Positions 57,578-64,000 of a stretch of DNA of 64,000 nt are shown here, piece after piece; position 1 is the stretch's first letter; every line of letters begins with the position of its first letter. The DNA comes from an uncultured Eubacteriales bacterium. GTDB lineage: Bacteria; Bacillota; Clostridia; Oscillospirales; Acutalibacteraceae. The stretch is from the NCBI GenBank assembly GCA_951801675.1, contig CATONX010000001.1, positions 180,475-244,474 of the forward strand, read 5' to 3'. The notes below the pieces were generated by a model. It had not been told where the DNA came from. It searched no databases and saw only the letters and a list, made by a program, of their open reading frames with translations. The position numbers were made by a program, and so were the translations under genes.

Positions 57578-58354
57578 CTATTGAGCCAGAAGTTGCTTTT
57601 TCTTGGCTTCGTACTCCTCTGGCGAAATGGCACCCATGTCAAGCAGTTCCTTGTACTTTTTAATTTCATCGGCGGCGGAAACGTAAGGGGAAGCCTCCGG
57701 CGATATTGGAGTTGCTTGATTGCACATGAAATCAAGCAAGGACTTAAACTCGTTTTCTACCTTTTTGTAAGAATTGTAGAGTACCAAACCTTGTTTTGCG
57801 GCAATGCCGGGAGGAACTAGGTCAACTAAAATCTGATTGTTATATTTGTTGGTAAGGGAAATGCGCAATTTCATTTCGCGAATAACTGATTTGCTCTTTT
57901 TTCCGCCTGTTGCAGCCCCTACTATCGAGCCAACACCTCCAAATAGGATGCCGCCTGCAACGGCGCGGCCAAGACCTCCTTTTGCGATTGATTCGCCATC
58001 TTCCAAAATTTCATAATCCGCAATTTCATCAAAACGATAAACCGGAGGATTTTTGGGGTTCTTTTCGACAAAGTGATACCACAACTTTTTATAAGCATCC
58101 ACACGGATGAAGAAGTTCCCAGATTTTACTTCTTGGGTAGGTTGAAATGTTTCAAAAATAGCCCGGTTTTCTTGGCGGTATTTTAAGTGCTCCTTGATAG
58201 CATCCACATCGTGAAACTGCAACATGTTTTTCGACATATTAATATCAAAAGCACATTTTTCGCAAATTGAAATCCCACCTTTGATCTTTGTTTTGAACAT
58301 GTTTAATTTCCCGCCACAGATCGGACAAGATTCCTTTTTACCCAACAGCCCCAT
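57578..58354 (-). CDS. DUF4428/SHOCT domain protein
   Basis: 258 residues. An N-terminal zinc ribbon (CPICGGKLNMF, CEKCAF), a central beta-rich part (RVDAYKKLWYHFVEK, VYRFDEIADYEILEDGE), a glycine-rich hydrophobic hairpin (GGILFGGVGSIVGAATGG) and a C-terminal SHOCT helix pair (EIKKYKELLDMGAISPEEYE). Such proteins are common in phages and Clostridia and are of unknown role. AAGGAG precedes the ATG at 58354. Confidence 0.8.
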   Translation of the reverse strand: MGLLGKKESCPICGGKLNMFKTKIKGGISICEKCAFDINMSKNMLQFHDVDAIKEHLKYRQENRAIFETFQPTQEVKSGNFFIRVDAYKKLWYHFVEKNPKNPPVYRFDEIADYEILEDGESIAKGGLGRAVAGGILFGGVGSIVGAATGGKKSKSVIREMKLRISLTNKYNNQILVDLVPPGIAAKQGLVLYNSYKKVENEFKSLLDFMCNQATPISPEASPYVSAADEIKKYKELLDMGAISPEEYEAKKKQLLAQ

Positions 58355-58501
58355 AGTTACAACTCCTTGTATCGGATTGTCCAAGTGACATTAAAACAGG
58401 CACAAAGCCGCCCCTTGTATATCCAAATATTACTACTAAGTGTGTGAAAAATCAACACAATAAGACAAAAACGCTCAACGGGAGCGGGAAAGGAGAAAAT
58501 C

Positions 58502-58732
58502 ATGAGACTTAGGAGGTTGCCGCAGGCAATCGAGGCATTAAAGCAGTCAGACCCAGGATCGCCAATCACGCTTTACCAGCTCCAAAGGCTGGTCAAACAA
58601 GGCTTGGTCCCTTCGCTGCGGGACGGGAGGAGACTGTTTGTTGACATCGACAACTTGGCCGAAGATATATGTGCCGCCCTCAAAGCGACGCAACGAATTG
58701 AGCAAACGGGCGTTCGTCCGATCAAGGAATGA
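58502..58732 (+). CDS. Excisionase-like small DNA-binding protein
   Basis: 76 residues. SPITLYQLQRLVKQGLVPSL followed by RDGRRLFVDIDNL is the winged-helix pattern of MerR/excisionase-type proteins, in which the wing carries RDGRR. It opens the rightward early operon and is a candidate recombination directionality factor or regulator. GGAG lies 8 bases before the ATG. Confidence 0.65.
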   Translation: MRLRRLPQAIEALKQSDPGSPITLYQLQRLVKQGLVPSLRDGRRLFVDIDNLAEDICAALKATQRIEQTGVRPIKE

Positions 58733-58887
58733 AAGGAGACCCCACGGAACACACTATAACAATTTCTCTCCCAAGTAAGCCGACACCCGAACTGCCGGCC
58801 AAGCTAGCCGGGAAAACCCAAGACGAATTCCTGGAGTATCTTCGGGCAGAGATTATGAAATTAAGGAGAAAGGAGGAAACCCCCTGA
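58729..58887 (+). CDS. Small phage protein, unknown, start codon uncertain
   Basis: 52 codons from an ATG that overlaps the previous stop (ATGA) but has no well-spaced ribosome binding site. In frame, AAAGGAG-ACCCC-ACG (58732-58746) places a good site 5 bases before an ACG, the pattern used with ATG in neighbouring genes. The product (KPTPELPAKLAGKTQDEFLE and on) is short and charged. Function unknown. Confidence 0.45.
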   Translation: MKGDPTEHTITISLPSKPTPELPAKLAGKTQDEFLEYLRAEIMKLRRKEETP

Positions 58888-59138
58888 ACGCATCGCTGGA
58901 CTACTATGAAGGATACGTCAAAGCCCTCATGGACTTACGCTGTTGGCTGACAGACCCCGTCAGACCGTTGGATAAACGGTACTACTCCAAAAAGCACCTA
59001 CCGCACATTCTGGACGTACTGATCGACCACGCAAATATGCTTATGGCCGGCGATGTTATCACGGTCAATTGCAAGCAAGAGGGCAAGCACACCATGTATT
59101 TCATCGAAAAGGAGGGAACCCCATGCAAACGATCCTAG
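58884..59138 (+). CDS. Small phage protein, unknown, probable CTG start
   Basis: 84 codons if it starts at CTG 58884, whose CTGA overlaps the previous stop and which has AGGAGG 7 bases upstream. The next ATG (58929) has no site and would drop NASLDYYEGYVKAL, which looks coding. DKRYYSKKHLPHILDVLIDH suggests a helical protein. Function unknown. Confidence 0.5.
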   Translation: MNASLDYYEGYVKALMDLRCWLTDPVRPLDKRYYSKKHLPHILDVLIDHANMLMAGDVITVNCKQEGKHTMYFIEKEGTPCKRS

Positions 59139-59260
59139 CAATCATTGGCGTGGCGTTTTTGACGGCCATGGCTCTGCGCGGGTGCTACATATCCAAGCTC
59201 GATCAGCGAGAGCAACGGGTCAGGCGATATGTCAGGCAGATGGATGATATTAACGAGTAG
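59123..59260 (+). CDS. Small membrane protein of the element
   Basis: 45 residues: an N-terminal membrane helix (QTILAIIGVAFLTAMALRG) and a charged C-terminal helix (QREQRVRRYVRQMDD). AAGGAGGG lies 6 bases before the ATG. It overlaps the previous gene by 16 bases. Function unknown. Confidence 0.6.
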   Translation: MQTILAIIGVAFLTAMALRGCYISKLDQREQRVRRYVRQMDDINE

Positions 59261-59278
59261 AAATGAGAGGAGATCAAA

Positions 59279-59545
59279 ATGAATAACGTTAAAAAACTAC
59301 GTCTTGCCGTGCAGGGCGTATTGCCGGAAAACAAGGTCTTTAAGGAGGTCATGATGGACTACTCCGAAAAGGTGTCTGCAGCAATACAGCCTCTGTCCAT
59401 GGAGACTGCGCCGTTTGTTATTGCAATCCTACGCATTTATGCGAATGAGGTGGAAAAACTGCATCCAGATGCCAAGGAGGCCGCCGAAGTATTGGTGCGG
59501 GCGCCGCAAACAACAGTAATCAAAAAGAAGGAATCGAAACTATGA
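59279..59545 (+). CDS. Phage protein of unknown function
   Basis: 88 residues, mainly helical (SEKVSAAIQPLSMETAPFVI, AILRIYANEVEKLHPDAKEA). GAGAGGAG precedes the ATG. The stop overlaps the AbrB start (ATGA). No family recognised. Confidence 0.65.
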   Translation: MNNVKKLRLAVQGVLPENKVFKEVMMDYSEKVSAAIQPLSMETAPFVIAILRIYANEVEKLHPDAKEAAEVLVRAPQTTVIKKKESKL

Positions 59546-59853
59546 AAGCAACCGGCATAGTAAGACGCATTGATGACCTTGGCAGGGTCGTGATCCCCAG
59601 GGAAATCCGCAAGACTTTGTACATCCGTGAAAATGATCCGCTGGAAATTTTCGTTGACGACCGTAGCGTTATTTTTAGGAAATATGATACAGGCAAAGAG
59701 GCTAAGGCGATCTTGGGTGATCTCAAAAAATCGATTGCGGACCATCCGCAGCGAGAGGAAATTATGAATCTGGTATCAAAAATTTTGAACCTTTTCGAAA
59801 CAGAAAAAGCGCCCGACGCGGCGGCAACCGCAATCGAGCGCAAAATCAGATAA
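59542..59853 (+). CDS. AbrB/SpoVT-type transcriptional regulator
   Basis: 103 residues. KATGIVRRIDDLGRVVIPRE and on to IRKTLYIRENDPLEIFVDD is the swapped-hairpin AbrB DNA-binding domain. The remaining 50 residues are helical (LKKSIADHPQREEIMNLVSK) and may multimerise. Transition-state regulators of this class are often carried by prophages. Coupled to the upstream gene. Confidence 0.92.
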   Translation: MKATGIVRRIDDLGRVVIPREIRKTLYIRENDPLEIFVDDRSVIFRKYDTGKEAKAILGDLKKSIADHPQREEIMNLVSKILNLFETEKAPDAAATAIERKIR

Positions 59854-59874
59854 GCAACTACATTGTAATCAAAA

Positions 59875-60192
59875 ATGGATCAATTGTCAAATATAGATAC
59901 CGCTGAAAAGATGGTGGTCCTGTACCATCACCCGCGCGGAGGGCTTGCACTCGTGCAGCAAGGGGAAAGGTATCTTGTTTTAAGAGGATATCGGCGGGCG
60001 CCGGAGGCGCCGCAAGGGTTTGCCTATGTCTCCGCCTCCGCGTCGGACAACCCATTAATCGCCTGGGCCTCATACCACGATGCGGTTGACGCTGATGTGC
60101 GCCGCCGGATCGGAGATATGCTTGCAGCCAAAGGGAAAAGTCGATGGACGGGAGCCGCACCCAAGGGAAAAACGAAGGAACCAACCCCATGA
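59875..60192 (+). CDS. Phage protein of unknown function
   Basis: 105 residues. VVLYHHPRGGLALVQQGERY followed by LVLRGY looks beta-rich; the C-terminal part is basic (RRRIGDMLAAKGKSRW). No clear ribosome binding site precedes the ATG. It overlaps the next gene by 4 bases (ATGA). No family recognised. Confidence 0.55.
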   Translation: MDQLSNIDTAEKMVVLYHHPRGGLALVQQGERYLVLRGYRRAPEAPQGFAYVSASASDNPLIAWASYHDAVDADVRRRIGDMLAAKGKSRWTGAAPKGKTKEPTP

Positions 60193-60383
60193 ATAAAGTT
60201 AAGGCGTACTATCGCACAAACCTTACCGATCCTTTGATCCGGCATCTGTATGACCGGTACAAAGTAAAGTGCCAAATACCAAAGTGGTGCCCGCTGTCGG
60301 ACGCTGAACGCAGGGACTTTGACAACAAAGTAATAGAGTATTTCCAAAATCGAAAAACGCCCGTTGACGCTGGAACCCGATAG
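60189..60383 (+). CDS. Small phage protein of unknown function
   Basis: 64 residues. KAYYRTNLTDPLIRHLYDRY and WCPLSDAERRDFDNKVIEYF are the main parts, mostly helical and basic. AAGGAACCAACCCC precedes the ATG. No family recognised. Confidence 0.6.
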   Translation: MNKVKAYYRTNLTDPLIRHLYDRYKVKCQIPKWCPLSDAERRDFDNKVIEYFQNRKTPVDAGTR

Positions 60384-60496
60384 CCGTCGGCGGGCGTATT
60401 TATAAAGGTATGTCGGGATTGCCTGCTTGGTTAAGGTATTAGCTTTCCGACGACCTAAAAAGGGAGATGCAAGGCAGAGAGCAAGGAGGAGGGACA

Positions 60497-61279
60497 TTGT
60501 ATCTCAAAAAGACGTACAAGGCGGGCAGGACTATCGAGGTACATAAATCATATTCCGCGCGGTACGGCCGGAACATTGCAAGGGGGAAAAACACGGGGCA
60601 CACCCCGGAGGCCATGGCAAGGTATAACGAAAAAATGGCGTTTCGCACCCTCACCCGCCTGATAAACGAAAACTTTGCCCCCAAGGATATCCATTTGGTT
60701 TTGACATATCGCAGAGAGGCCAGGCCGGAGGCTGCCGAAGCCAAAAAAAGCCTGGAAAGATTTTTGCGAAAGCTTCGCGCCTATTTTAAGGCACGCGGGC
60801 AAGAGCTCAAATACATAGCGGTAACAGCATACGGGACGCGCGGGGCGATCCATCACCACCTTGTTATCAATACGATGGATGCCAGGGACATCCGGGAGCT
60901 TTGGCCACACGGGGGGAGCCACTGCGAGTATCTATATGGCGACGGAGAGTATTCGGCGCTGGCTTGGTATCTGATCCGCCAGGCACGTACCCATCCGGCC
61001 GCCGCCGAACGAATCACGGGGAAACGATGGAGCCAAAGCAAAAACCTTCGGCGGGTGGAACCGTCCATCCAAGAGGTAGACGCGAAAGCCTGGAAAGAGG
61101 AGCCGAAGCCAATCAAGGGGTATTACATCGATCCAAATTCCATCGAAAACGGCATTTCGCCCGTGACGGGAATCCCGTATCAGTTTTACCGTATGATAAA
61201 AATTGACGCAAAGGCGAGGAAGCAATATGCAAGAGGCAGACCGCATGACGGCCAAGGAATACCGTGCGCGGCAGGATAG
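60497..61279 (+). CDS. HUH-type rolling-circle replication-associated protein
   Basis: About 260 residues. GAIHHHLVIN contains the metal-binding HUH motif (H-hydrophobic-H) and ALAWYLIRQA a tyrosine in the place of the Rep motif 3 (YXXR where YXXK is usual). The N-terminal FAPKDIHLVLTYRREARP is the first Rep strand. Such proteins are frequent in Clostridia phages in the replication region. The start is probably TTG at 60497 after AGGAGGAGGG; an ATG ten codons upstream has no site. Confidence 0.7.
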   Translation: MYLKKTYKAGRTIEVHKSYSARYGRNIARGKNTGHTPEAMARYNEKMAFRTLTRLINENFAPKDIHLVLTYRREARPEAAEAKKSLERFLRKLRAYFKARGQELKYIAVTAYGTRGAIHHHLVINTMDARDIRELWPHGGSHCEYLYGDGEYSALAWYLIRQARTHPAAAERITGKRWSQSKNLRRVEPSIQEVDAKAWKEEPKPIKGYYIDPNSIENGISPVTGIPYQFYRMIKIDAKARKQYARGRPHDGQGIPCAAG

Positions 61280-61832
61280 CCGCAAAAACCCATACAAGCA
61301 GATACAAGGAAAACAAAATCGGTACGCCGGAGCTTGCTTTGAAGAAATCATTAATGCTGCGTGCATTTACTACGACCAACAAAACATTGCCTACATTGAG
61401 AAAACCCCGGAGCCAATGGCGCCTATCCGCAGGATGGAACAAAACCGCTTTGTCGCGGTCTTTACGGAAAAGGCACAGTGCGATTATAAAGGCACTTATT
61501 CCGGCGGCCGAGCTATTGCGTTTGAGGCAAAGCATACGAGCAAAGATAGGATAATGCAAGTAGCCGTGACACCCAGACAATGGGGATGTTTGGATCGCCA
61601 AGAAGCAATGGGCGCTTGGTGCTTTGTACTGGTGTCCATTAAGACGCAAGACTTTTTTAGGGTCCCTTGGGGAGTATGGAAAAGCATGAAGAGGTATTTC
61701 GGCCGCAAATACCTCACTGCGGATGATATGGAGCCGTTTCGCGTACCGCAGAAAGGGAGCACTGTGATGTTTTTGGACCGCTACGGCGAAACCACGGTAA
61801 CCCTGACGGAAATCGAGGAGGCAGAGCCATGA
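61227..61832 (+). CDS. recU: RecU-like Holliday junction resolvase
   Basis: 201 residues. GKQNRYAGACFEEIINAACI is the RecU N-terminal helix, and GGRAIAFEAKHTS holds the EXK nuclease motif; QWGCLDRQEAMGAWCFVLV follows as in the family. It cuts four-way DNA junctions in phage recombination. It overlaps the HUH gene by 53 bases; GAGGAAG precedes the ATG at 61227. Phage copies of RecU are common. Confidence 0.82.
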   Translation: MQEADRMTAKEYRARQDSRKNPYKQIQGKQNRYAGACFEEIINAACIYYDQQNIAYIEKTPEPMAPIRRMEQNRFVAVFTEKAQCDYKGTYSGGRAIAFEAKHTSKDRIMQVAVTPRQWGCLDRQEAMGAWCFVLVSIKTQDFFRVPWGVWKSMKRYFGRKYLTADDMEPFRVPQKGSTVMFLDRYGETTVTLTEIEEAEP

Positions 61833-62374
61833 TCTTTCTGGGCGGCCTGGTAGTAGGCGCATTTCTTGGTACATTACTTGGGGCCGTGGTTATGGCTGTA
61901 TTTGTGGGAGGTGAGGCAGGAATGAATGAGGCTTTGTTTTCAAGCGGGAAAGATGATTGGGAAACCCCGCAGTATATTTTTGACGAACTTAATAGAGAAT
62001 TTCACTTTACGCTAGATCCGTGCGCTGACTCTAAAAATCACAAATGTGATAGGTTTTTTACAATAGCCGATAATGGGCTTGCGCAGAATTGGGAAGGCGA
62101 AACGGTGTTTTGCAACCCGCCGTATTCACCAAAGAAAAAAGGGAATCCCGGGCAAGCAGAATGGATAAAGAAATGTTACATTGAATCCAAGAAGCTGGGT
62201 ACCACGGTGGTTATGCTAATACCAGCAAGGACTGATACAGCCGCATTTCATGATTACATATACGGCAAGGCGGAAATTCGTTTCATACGTGGACGCATCA
62301 AGTTCGTGGGGGCAAAATACAGCGCCCCGTTTCCTAACATGATTGTGATTTTCCGAGGAGGGCGGCAAGGATGA
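61829..62374 (+). CDS. DUF3789-like membrane segment fused in frame to a phage Dam N6-adenine methyltransferase
   Basis: 181 residues in one frame. Residues 1-31 (MIFLGGLVVGAFLGTLLGAV and on) look like the tiny DUF3789 membrane proteins of phages. Residue 32 is Met with GGGAGG upstream (ATG 61922), starting the Dam domain: DDWETPQYIFDELNREFHFT, DPCADSKNH and the catalytic FCNPPYS (NPPY). No stop lies between them. Either two start sites give two products or the two genes are fused. It overlaps recU by 4 bases. Confidence 0.8.
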   Translation: MIFLGGLVVGAFLGTLLGAVVMAVFVGGEAGMNEALFSSGKDDWETPQYIFDELNREFHFTLDPCADSKNHKCDRFFTIADNGLAQNWEGETVFCNPPYSPKKKGNPGQAEWIKKCYIESKKLGTTVVMLIPARTDTAAFHDYIYGKAEIRFIRGRIKFVGAKYSAPFPNMIVIFRGGRQG

Positions 62375-62574
62375 TGACGTTCGCGCAGAGGCTGAGGGCG
62401 CTCAAAAAAGGCAAAGGGGTCTCCTATTCCCGGATGGAAAAGGAAACAGGGATTAGTATTGCCATGTTATATCGATATGCATCCGACAGAACAGAGCCCA
62501 GGCTATCCTATCTCATCTGGCTGGCGGATTACTTCGGGGTTACGACGGATTATTTGTTAGGATGGGAGGATTAA
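62371..62574 (+). CDS. XRE-family regulator
   Basis: 67 residues, a single helix-turn-helix domain: FAQRLRALKKGKGVSYSRME, GISIAMLYRYASDRTEPRL and the ending DYFGVTTDYLLG, all standard for Cro/C1-type proteins. The ATG overlaps the Dam stop. Its place in the early operon fits a Cro-like or antirepressor role. Confidence 0.9.
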   Translation: MMTFAQRLRALKKGKGVSYSRMEKETGISIAMLYRYASDRTEPRLSYLIWLADYFGVTTDYLLGWED

Positions 62575-62576
62575 AA

Positions 62577-63098
62577 ATGAATTGGAGCGAATACGAGGAC
62601 GATGTGTTAAAAGCGGGATATGAGGCTCACCGAACCGCTTCAGAAATTGCCGCAACTTTGGGGAGGACACCGGGGGCGGTACGCGGCCGTGCTTCCGCGC
62701 TAGGGATCACCAAGGCGAAATTACCAGAGCCGGAACAATCCGGATTTGAGAATGAGGCCGTTTGCCAATATTGCGGGCAAATCTCAATGCCGGGCGAAGA
62801 ATGCAATTGCCCGGAGGCAAAGCGGGAGCGCAGAATCAAGGATCAAATACTTAGGGCGAAAAATACCATCCAAGAAGTTTTCGGCCGGGCTTGCCAGGAT
62901 GAAGGGTATAAACCCGTCTCGGCAGAAAACATCGAAATCATGGACGCAGCTGCGGTGCAAATCGCAAATTACAAGATGCACGCCGTTTCGCTTGTGCTTT
63001 CGAGCGGGACGCGGGCAAAGCTTACCAGAGGCGCAAAAGGGGTTATCAAAGTAGAGCGATCGGAAACAAAAAAGACAACTTTGGAGGTAGGGGAATAA
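62577..63098 (+). CDS. HTH (GcrA/Myb-like) protein with a cysteine motif
   Basis: 173 residues. WSEYEDDVLKAGYEAHRTAS and on to IAATLGRTPGAVRGRASALG is a SANT/GcrA-like helix-turn-helix that reads DNA by the RTPGAVRGR helix. CQYCGQ and ECNC form a possible zinc site. The C-terminal half is helical. Probably a DNA-binding phage regulator. GAGGATTAAAA precedes the ATG at 62577. Confidence 0.7.
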   Translation: MNWSEYEDDVLKAGYEAHRTASEIAATLGRTPGAVRGRASALGITKAKLPEPEQSGFENEAVCQYCGQISMPGEECNCPEAKRERRIKDQILRAKNTIQEVFGRACQDEGYKPVSAENIEIMDAAAVQIANYKMHAVSLVLSSGTRAKLTRGAKGVIKVERSETKKTTLEVGE

Positions 63099-63100
63099 CC

Positions 63101-63310
63101 GTGAACAGAATCACGCAGAAATTCAAGGGCGGATATGGTGTCATGGACAAATATGGAAACGCAAGTTGCAACGCCATCTGCAACGAAAATACCAAATGCG
63201 AGGGCTGTATCCTACAATCCGCCCTTGACCGCTTGGCGGCATACGAGGATACCGGTCTTTCGCCAGCAGAAGTTATGAGGCTCACGAGAAAATCGGAGGG
63301 ACAAAAATGA
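63101..63310 (+). CDS. Small phage protein with cysteine motif
   Basis: 69 residues from a GTG start. CNAICNENTKCEGC may bind a metal; LDRLAAYEDTGLSPAEVMRL is a helical stretch seen at the end of many small phage proteins. Function unknown. GGAGGTAGGGG lies before the GTG. The stop overlaps the next ATG. Confidence 0.65.
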   Translation: MNRITQKFKGGYGVMDKYGNASCNAICNENTKCEGCILQSALDRLAAYEDTGLSPAEVMRLTRKSEGQK

Positions 63311-63558
63311 AAGCAATGATCCACAAGGATGTGCCCTTGCAGGAATTGGTCTGGCATGGATTTCGAGACGACGGCGCGGTAATGATCCGCGAAGTAAAGC
63401 ATCCGCTGCACTTGGTGGTAGATAAACGCACCAGGGAGCTTGTATTGCTCTCGCCGATGGGGCCAGCCGCATACATGGAGGCGCATCAAGAAAAATTCCG
63501 CGATTTGTTAAACCTTGGGATGGTTTATCTGGTAAAAACCGAATACGACAGAGGGTAA
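63307..63558 (+). CDS. Phage protein of unknown function
   Basis: 83 residues. MIREVKHPLHLVVDKRTREL and LSPMGPAAYMEAHQEKFRDL are its main parts. GGAGG lies upstream of the ATG inside the previous gene. No family recognised. Confidence 0.6.
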   Translation: MKAMIHKDVPLQELVWHGFRDDGAVMIREVKHPLHLVVDKRTRELVLLSPMGPAAYMEAHQEKFRDLLNLGMVYLVKTEYDRG

Positions 63559-63562
63559 TCGG

Positions 63563-63970
63563 ATGCCTAGGAGAGACTTAAAATTAAGAGATTTTGGGAT
63601 CACGGAACACATGTACCGCGAACTATACGAATTTTGCTTGCAGTACACCGAGAAAAAAGCAAAACTATATGATTGCTACAGCATCGGATCGCCAAGCCTC
63701 ACGGGCCAGCCGCGCGGAAACGCAGACGGAAGCATCACAAGCCGCAACGCAGAAAAAGCCATCGCCTTATCCGCAGATATCGCAATGATCGAGCAGGCGG
63801 CCGTGGAAGCGGGGAAGGAGGAATATCCAAACCTCCTGAAAGCGGTGACCTGTGATTTACCGGGATATGTAATGCGCTTAAATTACGGCATGACATGGGG
63901 CGAGAATAAATTTCGGAATCAACGGAAACTGTTTTTCGTTGCTTTGGCAAAAAGAAAGGGATACATATGA
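63563..63970 (+). CDS. RinA/ArpU-like phage late transcription regulator
   Basis: 135 residues. LRDFGITEHMYRELYEFCLQ followed by YTEKKAKL, IALSADIAMIEQAAVEAGKE and the sigma-4-like end WGENKFRNQRKLFFVALAKR fit the phage RinA/ArpU group, which turns on late (packaging and structural) genes. Its position at the end of the early module agrees. The late genes should follow to the right. Confidence 0.6.
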   Translation: MPRRDLKLRDFGITEHMYRELYEFCLQYTEKKAKLYDCYSIGSPSLTGQPRGNADGSITSRNAEKAIALSADIAMIEQAAVEAGKEEYPNLLKAVTCDLPGYVMRLNYGMTWGENKFRNQRKLFFVALAKRKGYI

Positions 63971-64000
63971 CAGGTAATTGTTTTGCGATAAGAGAGGGAA
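63967..64000 (+). CDS. Start of the next element gene (partial)
   Basis: An ATG overlaps the previous stop (ATGA), with AAAGGG 6 bases upstream. Eleven codons (MTGNCFAIREG) are visible before the window ends. Too short to identify. Confidence 0.4.
   Translation, partial: MTGNCFAIREG

Noticed and set aside
15466..64000. One prophage split into a structural part (15-26 kb) and an early part (53-64 kb)
   Set aside because: About 26 kb of housekeeping genes lie between, the att fragment is at 53.2 kb, and the early module should be followed by its own late genes to the right.

Overview
The window looks like a chromosomal segment of a GC-rich, spore-forming, strictly anaerobic Firmicute (class Clostridia, probably an Oscillospirales- or Christensenellales-type gut bacterium). 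This is an inference from gene content: a spore photoproduct lyase family protein, a K+-dependent membrane pyrophosphatase, a pyrophosphate-type phosphofructokinase, indolepyruvate:ferredoxin oxidoreductase, corrinoid/folate methyl transfer, a T-box leader and Gram-positive type promoters and ribosome binding sites throughout.

Layout. 1-1.7 kb: the 3' end of thiC, a decayed type I-C-like CRISPR array of four repeats with no cas genes, a ribbon-helix-helix (RHH) remnant, and an intact RHH-SLOG gene pair. 1.8-5.2 kb: SplB-like protein, sodium:neurotransmitter-type symporter, and a scar where an XRE regulator and a prohibitin-like gene were both cut off tail to tail. 5.6-15.2 kb: class II aldolase, hppA pyrophosphatase, homocysteine methyltransferase/MTHFR fusion plus a folate:corrinoid methyltransferase, CapA-like lipoprotein, TtcA-like thiolase and the rplM-rpsI operon. 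15.4-26.6 kb: a compact phage-particle locus on the minus strand (terminase, portal, scaffold, capsid, beta-helix spike, connectors, tail tube, distal tail, tail tip). It has no integrase, lysis genes or tape-measure gene, and a LexA-like box lies at its promoter. 26.9-33.2 kb: yjbQ, a two-component system followed by an HtrA protease, and PPi-phosphofructokinase. 33.2-53.1 kb: a giant cyclic-glucan-synthase-like enzyme, XRE regulator, Ca2+-type P-ATPase, HAD phosphatase, DUF6062 protein, OGG glycosylase, fructose-bisphosphate aldolase, and an iorA-iorB-paaK-alkD operon under a probable tRNA-Trp T-box.

53.2 kb to the right edge: the left end of an integrated element, probably a prophage. A tRNA 3'-end fragment marks its attachment site. 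The element then carries a tyrosine integrase, a candidate small RNA, hicAB, a membrane-anchored ImmA-type protease, divergent RHH regulators around an iterated operator, and a rightward early operon (excisionase-like protein, AbrB, HUH-type replication protein, RecU, Dam methylase, XRE, late regulator) that continues past the window.

Gene cooperation. HppA and PPi-PFK point to a pyrophosphate-saving energy economy. The MTHFR fusion and the pterin-binding methyltransferase look like parts of a methionine synthase split over several polypeptides. iorAB with paaK would convert aromatic 2-oxoacids to acyl-CoA and handle aryl acids when tRNA-Trp charging falls. The most unusual objects are the compact phage-particle locus with a 53-residue peptide in the tape-measure slot, and the CRISPR relic whose hairpins are kept although the stem sequences differ.
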